Shown here one piece after another: positions 36,001 to 47,600 of a stretch of 64,000 bases of DNA. A model generated the notes under the pieces. The model saw nothing but the letters and a program-made list of their open reading frames with translations. It did no database searches and was not told where the DNA came from. Every line of letters begins with the position of its first letter. Within the stretch, counting starts at the first letter, position 1. Location of the stretch: positions 2,491,174-2,555,173 of the forward strand of contig CP151667.1 of the NCBI GenBank assembly GCA_038400315.1, in the 5' to 3' direction. This stretch comes from Isosphaeraceae bacterium EP7. GTDB lineage: Bacteria; Planctomycetota; Planctomycetia; Isosphaerales; Isosphaeraceae. The position numbers and the translations under genes are program-made.

Positions 36001-36940
36001 CATCGGCGACCGGAGCGACCATGTCGCCTCGGTCAACTTCAGTCCGGACGGCCGCCGCATCGCCAGCGGCGGGGGCCACATCGTCCGCGTCTGGGAGGCC
36101 ACCACTGGCCGCGGCCTGTTCACCCCTGCACACGGGGTGCCAATCTGGAGCGTCGCCTTCAGCCCCGACGGACGACACCTCGCCGCCGCCGGTGGCGACT
36201 GGGGGCAGGCCGACCAAGCCGGCATGGTGACGATCTGGGATTCGACGGACGGTGGAAAGGTGAAGGAGCTCCGCGCACACGCCGGCATCTCCTGGAGCGT
36301 CGTCTTCAGCCCTGATGGCCTTCTCCTCGCCTCCGGCGGCGGAGAGATCCGATCGAAAGACGAGGTGGTGTTCTGGGAGGTCGCGACGTGGCGTGAGGTG
36401 CCTCCCCGCCTCGCCCACCCGGGGGGGATCGGCTGCATTGCGTTCAGCCCCGACAGTCGTCTGCTGGCCTCCGGAGGCGGGGATCCGACGGTGCGGCTCT
36501 GGGACGTCGCGACCCACCGGGAAGTGCAGGCGCTGCTCGGCCATACCGGTAGCGTCTGGTGCGTGGCATTCAGCCGCCCCGACGGCCGTATGCTGGCCTC
36601 TGCGGGCCGGGACCAGACGGTGCGGCTCTGGGATGTTCCTTCCGGCAGGCCCCGCCCACAACCGCTCCAGGGTCACGCGCAGTTGATCCGGGGCGTGGCA
36701 TTCAGCCCCGACGGCACGCGACTGGCCTCGGCCAGCCTGGATCACACGATCAAGCTTTGGGATCCGACGAGCGGCCTGGAGGCCCTGACCCTTCGAGGCC
36801 ACTCCGGCGGCGTCTACGCCATGTCGTTCAGCAGCCCCGACGGCCAGCACCTGGCGTCGGCCAGCGACGACAAAACGGTCCGGATTTGGGATGCCCTCCC
36901 GAAGTCGGCGCCCTCGAAGGCGGTACCTATCCCCCGCTGA
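33084..36940 (+). pseudogene. WD40-repeat Ser/Thr protein kinase, broken by a frameshift and a stop
   Basis: ATG 33084 follows GGAAGGGGGA closely. The first frame covers the N-terminal segment and the start of the kinase (FRILRPYAKGGIGQVPVALD, EVALKEIQ) but stops at 34220. A -1 shift at 34091 gives KSEGPDRDAGERAVSFRTLL and the rest of the kinase: GVLHRDLKPGNVML, VVDWGLAKV, GTPAYMSPEQAEG, then a membrane span (LGAALVMVMAVGGVAGIALW) and WD40 repeats. A TAG at 35618-35620 interrupts the repeats (GRVV-stop-CLRGHT), and the same frame then continues to 36940 with about eight more blades. Intact, it would be about 1280 aa. The phosphate-binding loop is also unusual. Confidence 0.85.
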
Positions 36941-36989
36941 CCCTTACGAAGTATGTTCGCCGGCCGACTTGTCCGAGAAAGGGCCTCAC

Positions 36990-37244
36990 ATGAGTCGATT
37001 GGCATCGCCGCCAAGGACGCTTCGATCTGTCTCGGCCTGGTTTATCGCCGGCGGTGTACTGACACTTCTTGCGGGGTGCTCCGATGGAACGGAGCCGAAC
37101 CGAGCAGATCGCGCCGCGGTCGCGCCATCCATCGGTGGACCAGTCGGGGTGCCCTCACCCACGAAGAAGGCCTCCGGTAGCAGCAAGAGGGCTGAGGCGA
37201 GGGAATTTAAAGACCGCCTCCCGGCAAATAATCGACCCCGGTAG
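36990..37244 (+). CDS. Small putative lipoprotein
   Basis: 84 aa from ATG 36990. It has a hydrophobic segment ending in a lipobox (VLTLLAGCSDG), so cleavage before Cys and lipid attachment are expected. The mature part is short, Pro/Ser/Lys-rich and without a fold I recognise. It sits 131 bases ahead of a DUF1559 gene; small lipoproteins next to DUF1559 genes are common in planctomycetes. Function unknown. Confidence 0.7.
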   Translation: MSRLASPPRTLRSVSAWFIAGGVLTLLAGCSDGTEPNRADRAAVAPSIGGPVGVPSPTKKASGSSKRAEAREFKDRLPANNRPR

Positions 37245-37375
37245 GACCCGGCTCGGGATAGTCCCACGGGCACCGGATGTCGAGAAAACCTCCCCGAGGC
37301 TCGCCGTCAAGCTTTCGCACCTCAATCCACCATCCGTCGGACACGGGCACGGTCTTCCCTCGGGAGTCCCCTACG

Positions 37376-38467
37376 ATGGCGATTCGGACGCATCAAACTT
37401 CGCGAGTCGGATTCACGCTGATCGAGCTGCTCGTCGTAATCTCGCTCATCGGCGTCCTCGTCGCGCTCTTATTGCCGGCGGTGCAGTCGGCGCGCGAGGC
37501 GGCCCGGCGCGGTCATTGCATCAACAACCTGAAGCAAATCGCCCTGGCCACCTTAAATTACGAGAACGCCAACAAGGCATTCCCGATGGGCATCCATCGT
37601 CAGCTCGACCCGAACTCCATGATCTATTGGACCTCGGGCAGTTGCCTGGTGCCGCTCATGCAGTTCTTGGAGCAGGTCCCGGTGTTTAACGCCGTGAACT
37701 TCGACGTCAACATGTTCAACGCGCCGAACACCACAATTTCGGCGATCGGCATAAAAACCCTGTGGTGCCCCAGCGACCCGACGATCCAGAGCCTCCATAC
37801 CTTCCCGGCGTCCGACGGTGCGGCGCTCGACCCCGTTGACTTGCCGGTGCGCTTCTCCAGCTACAGCGCGAATGCGGGGACGTGGTTCCAGGGCCCAAGG
37901 CCCGAGCATATGTCAACGTTCCAGCCACGAATGGCGAACGCGAACGGAGTCATCTACAACTCCGGTTATCCCGCGAACGTCGGCCCGGGCTATCCCTGCG
38001 TCGGTCTCAACGCCATCACGGACGGCACCAGCAACACGCTGATGTTCAGCGAGCGGGCCCACGGCAAGCTCGGCCCGGACGACCATCGAGGCTGGCATTG
38101 GTGGACCTCGGGCAACTACGGCGATACGATGTTCTGCACGTTCTTCCCGCCCAATCCTCCGAAGGGCCTGGACAAATACGACGACGGCTGGCGCACCTCC
38201 CTCGTTTGTGGTAGCGGCCCCCATGTCGCCTCCGCGTCGAGCTACCACCCCGGCGGGGTCAATGCCGCCTTCTGCGACGGTTCGGTCCGCTTCCTCAAGG
38301 ACACGATCGACTTATGGAAGAACGCCCCGGGTCCCGGCATGCCGTCGGGCGTGACGCGCACCTCGGATACCCACGTCTATGTCATCGCGCAGGGCACGAG
38401 AGTGGGAGTCTACCAGGCCCTCTCCACCCGTAGCGGCGGCGAGGTGATCAACGACGCCGCCATCTAA
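37376..38467 (+). CDS. DUF1559 pseudopilin-like protein
   Basis: 363 aa from ATG 37376. The prepilin-type N-terminus ([20 protein letters not shown]) has the cleavable G-FTLIE site and a hydrophobic helix. [20 protein letters not shown] and [20 protein letters not shown] follow, the conserved DUF1559 entry. The C-terminus has the H-X9-DG motif ([20 protein letters not shown]). The family is expanded in planctomycetes, and its members are presumed to be envelope or type II secretion-like pseudopilins. It faces the giant-gene operon tail to tail, 213 bases away. Confidence 0.93.
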   Translation: MAIRTHQTSRVGFTLIELLVVISLIGVLVALLLPAVQSAREAARRGHCINNLKQIALATLNYENANKAFPMGIHRQLDPNSMIYWTSGSCLVPLMQFLEQVPVFNAVNFDVNMFNAPNTTISAIGIKTLWCPSDPTIQSLHTFPASDGAALDPVDLPVRFSSYSANAGTWFQGPRPEHMSTFQPRMANANGVIYNSGYPANVGPGYPCVGLNAITDGTSNTLMFSERAHGKLGPDDHRGWHWWTSGNYGDTMFCTFFPPNPPKGLDKYDDGWRTSLVCGSGPHVASASSYHPGGVNAAFCDGSVRFLKDTIDLWKNAPGPGMPSGVTRTSDTHVYVIAQGTRVGVYQALSTRSGGEVINDAAI

Positions 38468-38680
38468 TCTGCCCGGACGCCGCCGAGCCTCCTTCCGACC
38501 GTCCTCGACTCTGGATCCGGGCCGGACTTGGGTGGACGGCACCCCCCCGATCAGGGCAGCGGATCCTGCGGAGGCATACGCTTAGTCAAGGGGGGCGAGT
38601 CAGGGACCGCCAGGACTCTTGAAGCCATTTATCGAACACTCAATATCGAATACTCACCTTCTCAGAGCGGTCGCGGCCGT

Positions 38681-41600
38681 TCAGAGAGCTGAACGCTGGA
38701 CCGGGAAGGCTTGGGCGGCCAAGACTTGGCCGTTCACGAAGGATTTCACCAGGGCGAGCCCGACCAGGAGGGCCGAGTCCGGGAGCGCCGGAAGGGGTAC
38801 GTCTACGGTTTCCTGATCGCGCAGCTCGTAGGCGAACTGTGGTATGAGACCGCTGACCACCCGGGGCCGACCGGTCCCGCCGGCGGCGTCGCCTAAGAAA
38901 ATCGTCCGCTGCAATATCTCCCGCCGCATCGCGTCAATCCTGTCGATCAGTACGACCGCCGCGAGCTTCGGTGCGACGGCCGAGTAAGGGATCGGGTTCA
39001 CCGTCTTGAACGGCGAGGGCTCGAGCATCCGGGCCTCGACGACGAAGGTCTCGCCGTTATGCTCCAGGATCCCGCTCCAGGCGAACCATGCCTTGTTCGC
39101 TGCGCCCCAGTTCAAATCGACCCGGGTCGGGTCGGCCCCGGACTCAATGGCGAAGGTCCACACGCGGACACCCTGTCCCCCCGCCTCGTCGTCGGGGTGG
39201 AACACCTGAGCGAGCGAAGTACGGTGGAGGCGCGTCGGGAAACCCTTGCTGTCGTGGATGAGCTGCGGGGTGAACGTGACGTCCTGTTCTTGGACCGCGT
39301 TGTCGGCGGTGTACTTGAGCCTGACGGTGACCGGGTCGAACGGGCGGTTCAGCTTCGTGGCGAAGAAGATCTCGGGCGGTGCGTACGCCTCGAGGCCAGC
39401 GTCGAAGACCTGGAGCGTACCGTCGGGGCTCGGCCGCGACGCAGCAAGGTTGAGTCCCCTGACGAGCCCGACCGGGACGACCCGCCCATACCCTGCGTCG
39501 GTCGGAGAGGCGGGCCGGAGTGTCCGCAAGGGTCGCTCCGACTCGACATCCCAGAGGGTCGTCTGGAAGGCATCCGCTGAGCCACGGCCCGAGTTCTGAA
39601 CGACGACGAGCAGCAGGCCCGCGTCGGTAACGATGGCGGCGAGGTGGACCGGGGGAACCGGCTGATTGAGCCGCTTGCGAGTGAGGCCCGTCGCCAACTC
39701 GACGCCGACGAGTTCCGTGGCCTCGGCAACCGCAAAGATCAGCGATTCCTCACGTGTCGGCTCCGCTCGCCAGGCGCCGACGGCGAACGTCTCCGGGTCG
39801 GCCCCTGGGAGCGGCAGCCCGAACGTTCGACTGTCGGTGTCCTGCGACGGGTCGAGCTCCCACGCGACGGTGCGGGCGGTCCGACCCGCCCCAATGATCG
39901 TCGCGAACACGGCGCGTTGGTGGGAGGCCCCCGCCTCGGTCACTCGCTGGAGGGTGACGGCCCGCGCCAGTCGCATGCCCTCGCCATCGCCGTCGACCTC
40001 ACGATCTAGGGTGGCGTCGATCCGGGTGCCGTCCTCGGCAGGTTCGGAGCGGAGCCACACGCGGAGTCGTGTCTTCCCGGCCGCGTCGTCAAAGACGAGC
40101 GCGGCGATTGCGACGACGTCGAGTTCCACCTCGACGTCGGAGGCGTTCTTGACGATGGCCTTCAGCGAGACCGTGGCGAGGTCGCGCACCTCGCCCGCGG
40201 GGAGGACCAGGGGTATGGCGGGGTCTTGGCCCGCGATCGGGATCAGAAAGAGGCCGACATCAGTGCCGTCGGTCGTGCAGAGCAGGTGCGCCCGGCGGTC
40301 GCGCAGCGTCAACACGCCGCGGAGAGGGCCGCCGCCCGGGTGGGTCAGTTCGCGGAGCGGGGCCTGGGGAGTGGCCATCGCCCAGACCTTCAGCTTGGTC
40401 TCGGAGGCGGCGAGCACGAGCCCCCCCAGGTCGGTCGACAGCGCGTCGAGTGTGGCGACCTCCTCCTCCAAGGCCGGTGCGTCGGGCCGGGGTGGACTGG
40501 TGGCCGTCTGGCCAACCTCGAAGAACTGGGCGTCATTGCCGCTGAGGGCCCGCACGGTTGTAGCGGCCTGCCGCCCATCGTAGATGGGGAGCCTCGCCTC
40601 GCGGGAGTCCAGCTCGAGAAGGTCTTCATTGATCCGGAGGAAGATCCGGGCGAACGGCAATTCGGTCGTGGTGAACCGGACCTCGACCCGGCCGGGGGGG
40701 GGTGGGTTCCCTGCAAGGACCTGCTCGATCAATGCCGCGGGCGGCGCGGCCAGGGGGCAAGGGAGCCGTCCGAGGGTTTCGACCCAGGCGGTCGTGAGAC
40801 GGTCGGCCTGGAGTCCCCGGATCGCATAACGCGTCGCCGACTCAATCACCAGGTCGGCGCCTGGCGGCGGGGTCGTCTGCATCGGCTCACGTTGGGCAAA
40901 GACGGTCAAGGCTCCTGCGGCCGGCGGGTCGATCGACGGCGCGGCGGGGGCCGTGAGTGGCGCGACGCGGTGGTGCATCATCGCCCCAGGCTTGTCGGGG
41001 CCGAGCCGGAGCCCGAATCCTCGCGGGTGGAACCAGGCCGAGCCGTCGTCCATCGCGGCGGAAACGCCGTCCGTGCCCTGGAGACCGAACTCCCCTGACG
41101 CCGGCACGAGGGCGGGCATCGGGAGGTGGTGGAAGGCGGTCTGCTCGCCGACAAACACCGCTCGACGCGACGGGTCGCGGTGGTCGGGACGGCGCGGGCC
41201 GTCGACCTCTCGCGGGTCGACGAACCTGAGCCGGCGCCAGGCGGTCCGATCGAAGTCGAGGGCCGGCTCGCTCACGGGCAGGGAGGGAATGTACTCCTCG
41301 TCAATCTGCGTCTGCCGCAGGGCGACGCCCGGGGCCAGTGCGCGGAAGTCGGGGCGGGCCACGTCGTGCGCCACCCGCTCGACGGGCGCCGCGGCCGGCA
41401 ACTCGTCGCGTGGTTCGCGCACGACGATCCGGTACGTGGCGGGCTGTCCGCCGCGGAGCACACGGTGCACGATGACCCCAGACGCCAGCACACCTTCGAG
41501 TTCCGCGAGGATCCGGGACTCGGCCAGGAGCGGCCCCATCATCGACTCGCCGGTCACAGATTCGAGGCAGGTGAGCAGGCCGGAGCCATCGACGTGGTCC

Positions 41601-44600
41601 GCGAACGGCCGGGCCAACAGGAACAGGTTCTCGGTGCGCGGAAGCGGACCGGCCTCGGACGCGAGGTTACCGGTCGATGACGACGACAATGACGTCGAGG
41701 GGGGTGCGAGCACCTGAGTCTGCCGCACAAGCCGGTACACCCGCGACTCTCGCAGCACCGGCGCGATCAACCAGCGTGACGCGCGGGCCGGGCTGGGGGT
41801 CGGCTGCCAATTACCCCGGTCGTCGTCCTGGGTCAAAAGCTCGCCGGTCGTGGACCGGTAGCGGAGCCGCCGGGCCAGGGCGCGGCGGTGCACCAGCGTG
41901 GCGACCGACTCCGGGTGGGTTTCCAGCGGCCGCACCGCGTCGTCGTCGAGGCAGGTGTCCACGGGGACCTGCTCCGAGCGGACCGCCTTCGCCAGAATGC
42001 CCTGCGTGGTGAATGCAAAGCGGACGAAGAAGTCGCTCAGATCGGCGTCACCGCGACGAGTGCTCACGACGTCGAGTTCCGTGAGAAGGCCGTCGGGACG
42101 AGGCAAGGCGAGGTTGCCCGGCGGGGGCACAACGGGAAATCGTTCGAATGGTGACACGCGGTACGTCCCTGTGACGATCTCGATCTTGCCGGTCGCCCCG
42201 GGCGCCGGCCAGGTGAGATCGACCACGAGCGGCCCCTGGATCTCCAGCGGATAGAGGCTCGGCGTCGCCTGGTGCACCCACTCCACGACGGCGTGAACGA
42301 GCAATCGACGCGGGGCTCCCGCCGCCACGCTCGGTCCGGCGATCACGACCTCCCCGAGATGCAATTCCAGGCGCGACCAACGGGGGTGGGTTGCCACGAT
42401 CCGCCCGCCCACGATCGTCGTGCCTGCCGGGCCGGCGTTCGCTGCCCGAGGTGCCAGGGGCGTGGCCGAGAGCCGGACCACCTCGGCGATCGCATCGGCG
42501 CGCCCGGGGGCCCCGGTCGACGCGGCGAGCGTCAGAGCGAACGGGACCCGAACAACCTCCTCGGCGAGCAGCGTGCCGACTAGCCGTGCGCCGTCGAGCC
42601 AGAGGGCGACCACCGAAGCCGCCTCGGGCACGCCCGCCGCGACCGGGCCCGCGAGGAACCCGTGAACACCACGGTAGTACGAGCCCGGGACCAACCGACG
42701 GCGGGGCTCGCCGGCCGCCTCGCGGATCCAGACGTCCACGCGGGCGGCCTCCAACTGGGCCAGCGTGGCCGTGAGCTCGCGCCCAACATGGCCCGCGCCG
42801 GGTGCAAGTAGGGCGACCAGGGCGTGGAGCCGGACCCGCCGGACGCTGTCCAGCGCCCAGACGCCAGTAAGCGTCCAAGGGGTGGGGCCGCGGTCGCCGG
42901 CGGTGAAGACCCGAGGCAACGCCGGATCGCGCGAACCGGCGATCGGGCCGGGGACGTCGGTCGCTCCACCCAATTGCCAGCGTAGGCGAGGCAGCCGTCC
43001 GCTCGGCGGCAGGTTCCAAACGTCGACCGGCCCCCGATCGGGGGCCAGCGCCAAGTGGAGCCCGTCCGGCGTCCGAACCGCGGCAAACCGGACCAGGCCG
43101 GCGGTGGCCCGGATCGCCTGCCGACGCGTGGCCGACTCGGGTCCAAGGTCCCACACTTCGACACGGTCATTCCCGGACGATCCGTCGTGCAGCCCGACCA
43201 AGGCCACAACGCCCCGACCGTCATTGGCCAGGGCTGCGCTTGTGACCGACGCGGGACCGGTCGGCAGTGTGACGGCAGACGCGGTAGGGAACGGCTCCAG
43301 GACGGTCGGCGTCCAGACGCGCACGTCGGAGGCGGCGACCAGAAGCCGCGGGTTGTCGGCCGGGTCGTTGGAAAACGCAGCGAGCGCTAGGACGTCGGCC
43401 GGCTCGTCATGGACGATTGCGGTGACCGGGAGCCCGCTCACGACGTCCCAGGCCTCGATCCGGCGGCCGGCCGCCGTGACCATCCAGGTTGCCCCTTCGA
43501 CCCTTACCAGGCACGCGGCGGCCCCTGTGGACGCCAGGTCAACGAGAAGCCGCGTCGCCCCGCAGCGGAGGTCGACCACGACCGCGTGCGGCTGGCCGGC
43601 GAGTGCCACCGCGGCATGAGGCGCACGGACCGTGAGCCCCGCGAGTCCTCCTGCTGGCAGCGTAGGTTCGGCGTCCGTCACGTCAATCGTCGTGACGGTC
43701 TGGCCATCGCGGAGGCGGGCGACGGTGATCTCGCGCCGGCCATCGTCGCCTGCGTGCGGGCCAAGGGCGACGGCCGGCTCTCGGCCGACCTTGAGGTAGG
43801 TCGCGGCCGACCGCTCGTCGCCGGCGGGAACGTGATTGAGGTCGATCTGCGTCCAGGTTCTCCAGGTTCCGTCGGTGCGAGTGCGGTGCCAGACGCGGAC
43901 GGAGGGGGCGGCCCCTGGACTTGCGACGGAGAGCCAGTGATTGCCTGAGTCGGTGGCAAAGAAGGCGACCGCGGCGACCTGGCCGGGGACATCGCCCACG
44001 GGCACCGGCGTGCCCGTCGCGGTGACGAGCGAGAGCTTGCCATTGGCACGCACAACGGCGAACGCGGGGAGGTCGCCGTCGCGGGCCACGGCCAGAGCCG
44101 TGATCGCGGAGTCGGAGCTGAACGTGGCCGTGGGAAGATCCTCGCGACCCCCGCCAGCCGGGAACCGCCAGCGGGACAGCGTCGGGCCCACCGCGGCCGC
44201 GAGGTGAACGTCGGCGCCAACCAGCCCACACGCGACCGTCGCGAACGGCTCGGCCCCGCCCGTCTGGGTCAGCTCCGCGATTGTGGCGAGCCCCGAGGAA
44301 CCACCCTGAAGAACCACAACACGGGGGCGGAGCGCATCCGCCGCCGCCAGGAACCAGGCCGGGCCGCCAACTCCCGGAGCCGGACAAGCCGCCAGGCGGA
44401 CGACGGCCGACTCCAGCGGCAGTGCCTCCGCCAGCGAGCGGCCGGTTAGCGCGTCCCAGACCGTCACGCCGCCGCCCGCGTCGCCAGTGACCGCCACGCC
44501 GTCGAACCCGGCGACCGCCGTGACCGGTTCGAGGGGGCGGATCGCCGAGGGCTCATCCCGATCGAACGGGCGGACATCGCGTGCCGGTCGGCCTGGCGGG

Positions 44601-47600
44601 ATCTCGGCCCCGTGCCCGGCGTCCCAGACCCGCAGGCCGATGTCGGTCGCCAGGAGGACGGCGGGCACGTCGATGACGCCGCCGTCCACGGAAGCGGCGG
44701 GGGCAGACAGTGCCGCTCGCGACCACGGTTGGCCCGAGACCAGGTCGAGCCAGAGCAGCGCCGGCCCCTCGGTGGCCACCACCAGCGCCTCCGGGAAGCC
44801 GTCGACGGTGGCGATCGCCGTAGCGTGGCGGGCGTCGGTCCAGGCAGTGTCTGGCGCGATCGCCACAATGTCCGGGCCGAGTCTGGAGGTGTCAGCGTCA
44901 GGCTCGTGGATCATCTCGAACCCGAATCCGCGGACACCCGCCTCCAGCGAGCGATTGCCGAACGACGTGAGCAAGGGGGTTAGCCCGCTGAGCGGGAAGT
45001 TCCCGCCGAGGACCCCGGCGCGGCTGGCCGCAACGTCCACCGTGAGGGTGATTCGTGCCGACCGGGTGTTCTGGTCGCGCTGGGTCTCGCACCATCCGAG
45101 CCTGCCCGCAAGCCGCGTGAACCGCCCGTCCAGGGCCCCCGCGCCGGGGGCCTGCGCCTGGGCCGGTACCCGCCAGAGGACCGCACCCTGGGCGGACGAC
45201 AGGCCAGCGACGCGAAGCCGACCAAGTCGATTGTCACGCGACAGAGTCAGAATCGCCGTGGCGGCGTCGGTCGCCCCGGGCGGCAGCCGGGTCTCGTCAC
45301 GCAGGACGGACGGGCCGTCGGGCTCGCCAGCCGCGCCCAGCGGGTTGAGCAGCGACACGCGGAGCCGAACCTCCTGGAACATGCCGAAGTCGTCACCGCT
45401 GGCCGTGGACGCGAAGCGGAACGACTCAATCCCCGCAACGTGGACCGGTAGGCCGCCGAGGCGAGGGTAGTTGTCCAGCGACGCAACCTCACCCGCGACC
45501 TGAGACGAGGCGCCAAAGGTGCCGACCGGCCCGACGTGGTACGGGAAGCGGAGTGGGGGTCGCTCGTCGCCCAGGTCGTCGGCGGGGGCCAGGGCCAAGG
45601 GAGTCCACATCCCAAGCGCGTCGCGCGTAAGGTGGAGTTGCCGGCAGACGAGGCGGATCTCGGTGCGATCGTCTTCGAGGTTCCCCTCGGCGATGAGCAG
45701 CCCCGCGTCGGGCTCATCGGGTGTCGGCGCCAGGTCGAACACGATCGCCGAACCGAAGGCCCCCGGCGCCGAATCCGGGTCGGTGCGAGGCCGGTGCGGC
45801 TGTGCCGGGAAGGCAAGCGGCTGGACGAGCACGCCAGGCGCGGGCCTCCAGCCCGCGGTTGTCGCACGGACGACCCCGAGGCCGTCCAGCCATTCCTGGT
45901 CCGACCAGAGTTCTGCACGGACCAGGCCCGCGTCGGCGTCGATCACGCGGAGTGAGCCGTCGCGGCCGCCAGCCAAGAGGTGGGCGCGGGCCGGCCCCTC
46001 GGGACTAGCCGCCAGGGGAGTGTGCTCGAGCCAGGCGAGCGCGGTCGGCCATATCGTGTGGACACGGAGCGGCGTCCGGCCGGTCGGCGGCATCGACCCG
46101 ACGCCGATGCGGGGGCGAAGGTACCACGTCGCCACCCGACCAGCCGCGTCGGCCAGCGTGAGCAGGCCGGCCACCTCCCGCCCGTCAGCCCGGAGCGGTG
46201 AGGGATGGCCTCCAGCCGCAGCCGCCTGCGGCCCGAGCGCGACCCGCCGCAAATCGCCGAGCACGCCGGACGCAGGAACAAGGCTGTCGGTGACCTTGAG
46301 GACACCTCCCTCAACGCGATGGACGTCACACCGCGTGCCGTCGGCGACGATCACGGCGAGGTAGAGCCGCGGCACGACGATCGCTGCACCTCCCCGGTCC
46401 TCGTCCCCGCTCTCAACTTCGCCCTCCCCCTCGAAGGGGGGCACGATCTCCGCGATCTCGTGGACCGCGACGGCCCGAGCGCCCCCGGACGGCGTGGCGT
46501 CGAAATCGACGGGGGCGAACGTCAGGAGGCTTCCGGACTGCCTGGCGAGCAGGACCAGGGGCGGTCCACCGGCGCCCGGGGCGACGGCCAGGGCGAGCCC
46601 GTCGGCGGTCGACCGGAGCGAGATCGACACAGAGGCAATGGTGCCGAGCCCCGCCACGGTCTCGGCGCGCGGGTTCGTGCTGTCGAGCGGCTTGTCCGGA
46701 TCCCACGACCACACATGCGTCGCATGCGCGTCGGAGCTTACAATCACGGCGAGCCCGTTCAGGAACCCGAGGCCAGCCACCTGGCAGGGGTGGGCCGGCA
46801 GGATCACCGGGATCGCCTCGGGGTCGGAATCAACGTCGGTCAGCCGCCACGCCCCGAGCCGCCCTCCTGCGTCGATCGCCAAGGCGAGGTGAGGGTAGCC
46901 GGCCCCGCCCACGGCCACGGCCAGGACAGCCGCCGGCGGCGAGGCTCCAGGGATCGCGAGCGAGGCGCGGAGCCGTCCCGTCCGGGGATCGATCAAGCGT
47001 ACCCGTCCAGAGCCGTTCGCAGCCAGCAGAGGCGGGCTCGCCGGGGTCGCGCCGGGGCCGCCCAACGCAGCGGCGGTCAGCTCGTCGGCCTCGAACAGCA
47101 AGGGCACGGCGCTCTGCCTCGCTCGCTGTCGACCGTCGGTTGGGGCCGTCCTCGGTGGGGGCTCGGCGACCTCGACGCGTGGCCTGCGGCCCCCGTCCAC
47201 GTCGGCCCAGCCCCGCCAGCGCACGTCGAAGGTGAGCCAGGGCAGGTCCTCGCCGAGGACGGGGACCCTGTCCCCCGGGATCGCCTGGAGCCGCTGGGTG
47301 GAGCCCGCCAGCCGGACGGCCGGCAGGCGGTCGAGCGGCGCCGAGCCGGGGGCCGTCGGCGTTTCCAGCCAGGCCCGCGGCCCGGGTGTTGCGTTCCCGC
47401 CGGGAGCCACGATCGCGGCACCTGGGAGCCAGCCGGTGACCGGAGCCGCCGCGGCCTCGATGCCGGGCAGGATTGTCACGGCCACGCTGTACGCGTCGCG
47501 AACGGCCTCCAGGAAGTCCCGCCGGCTGGCGGCGATCGCCACCGGCCGGCCGTCGACGGACCGATCCATGCTCGCCGCCGCGAACTCGCCGTGCTCGAGC

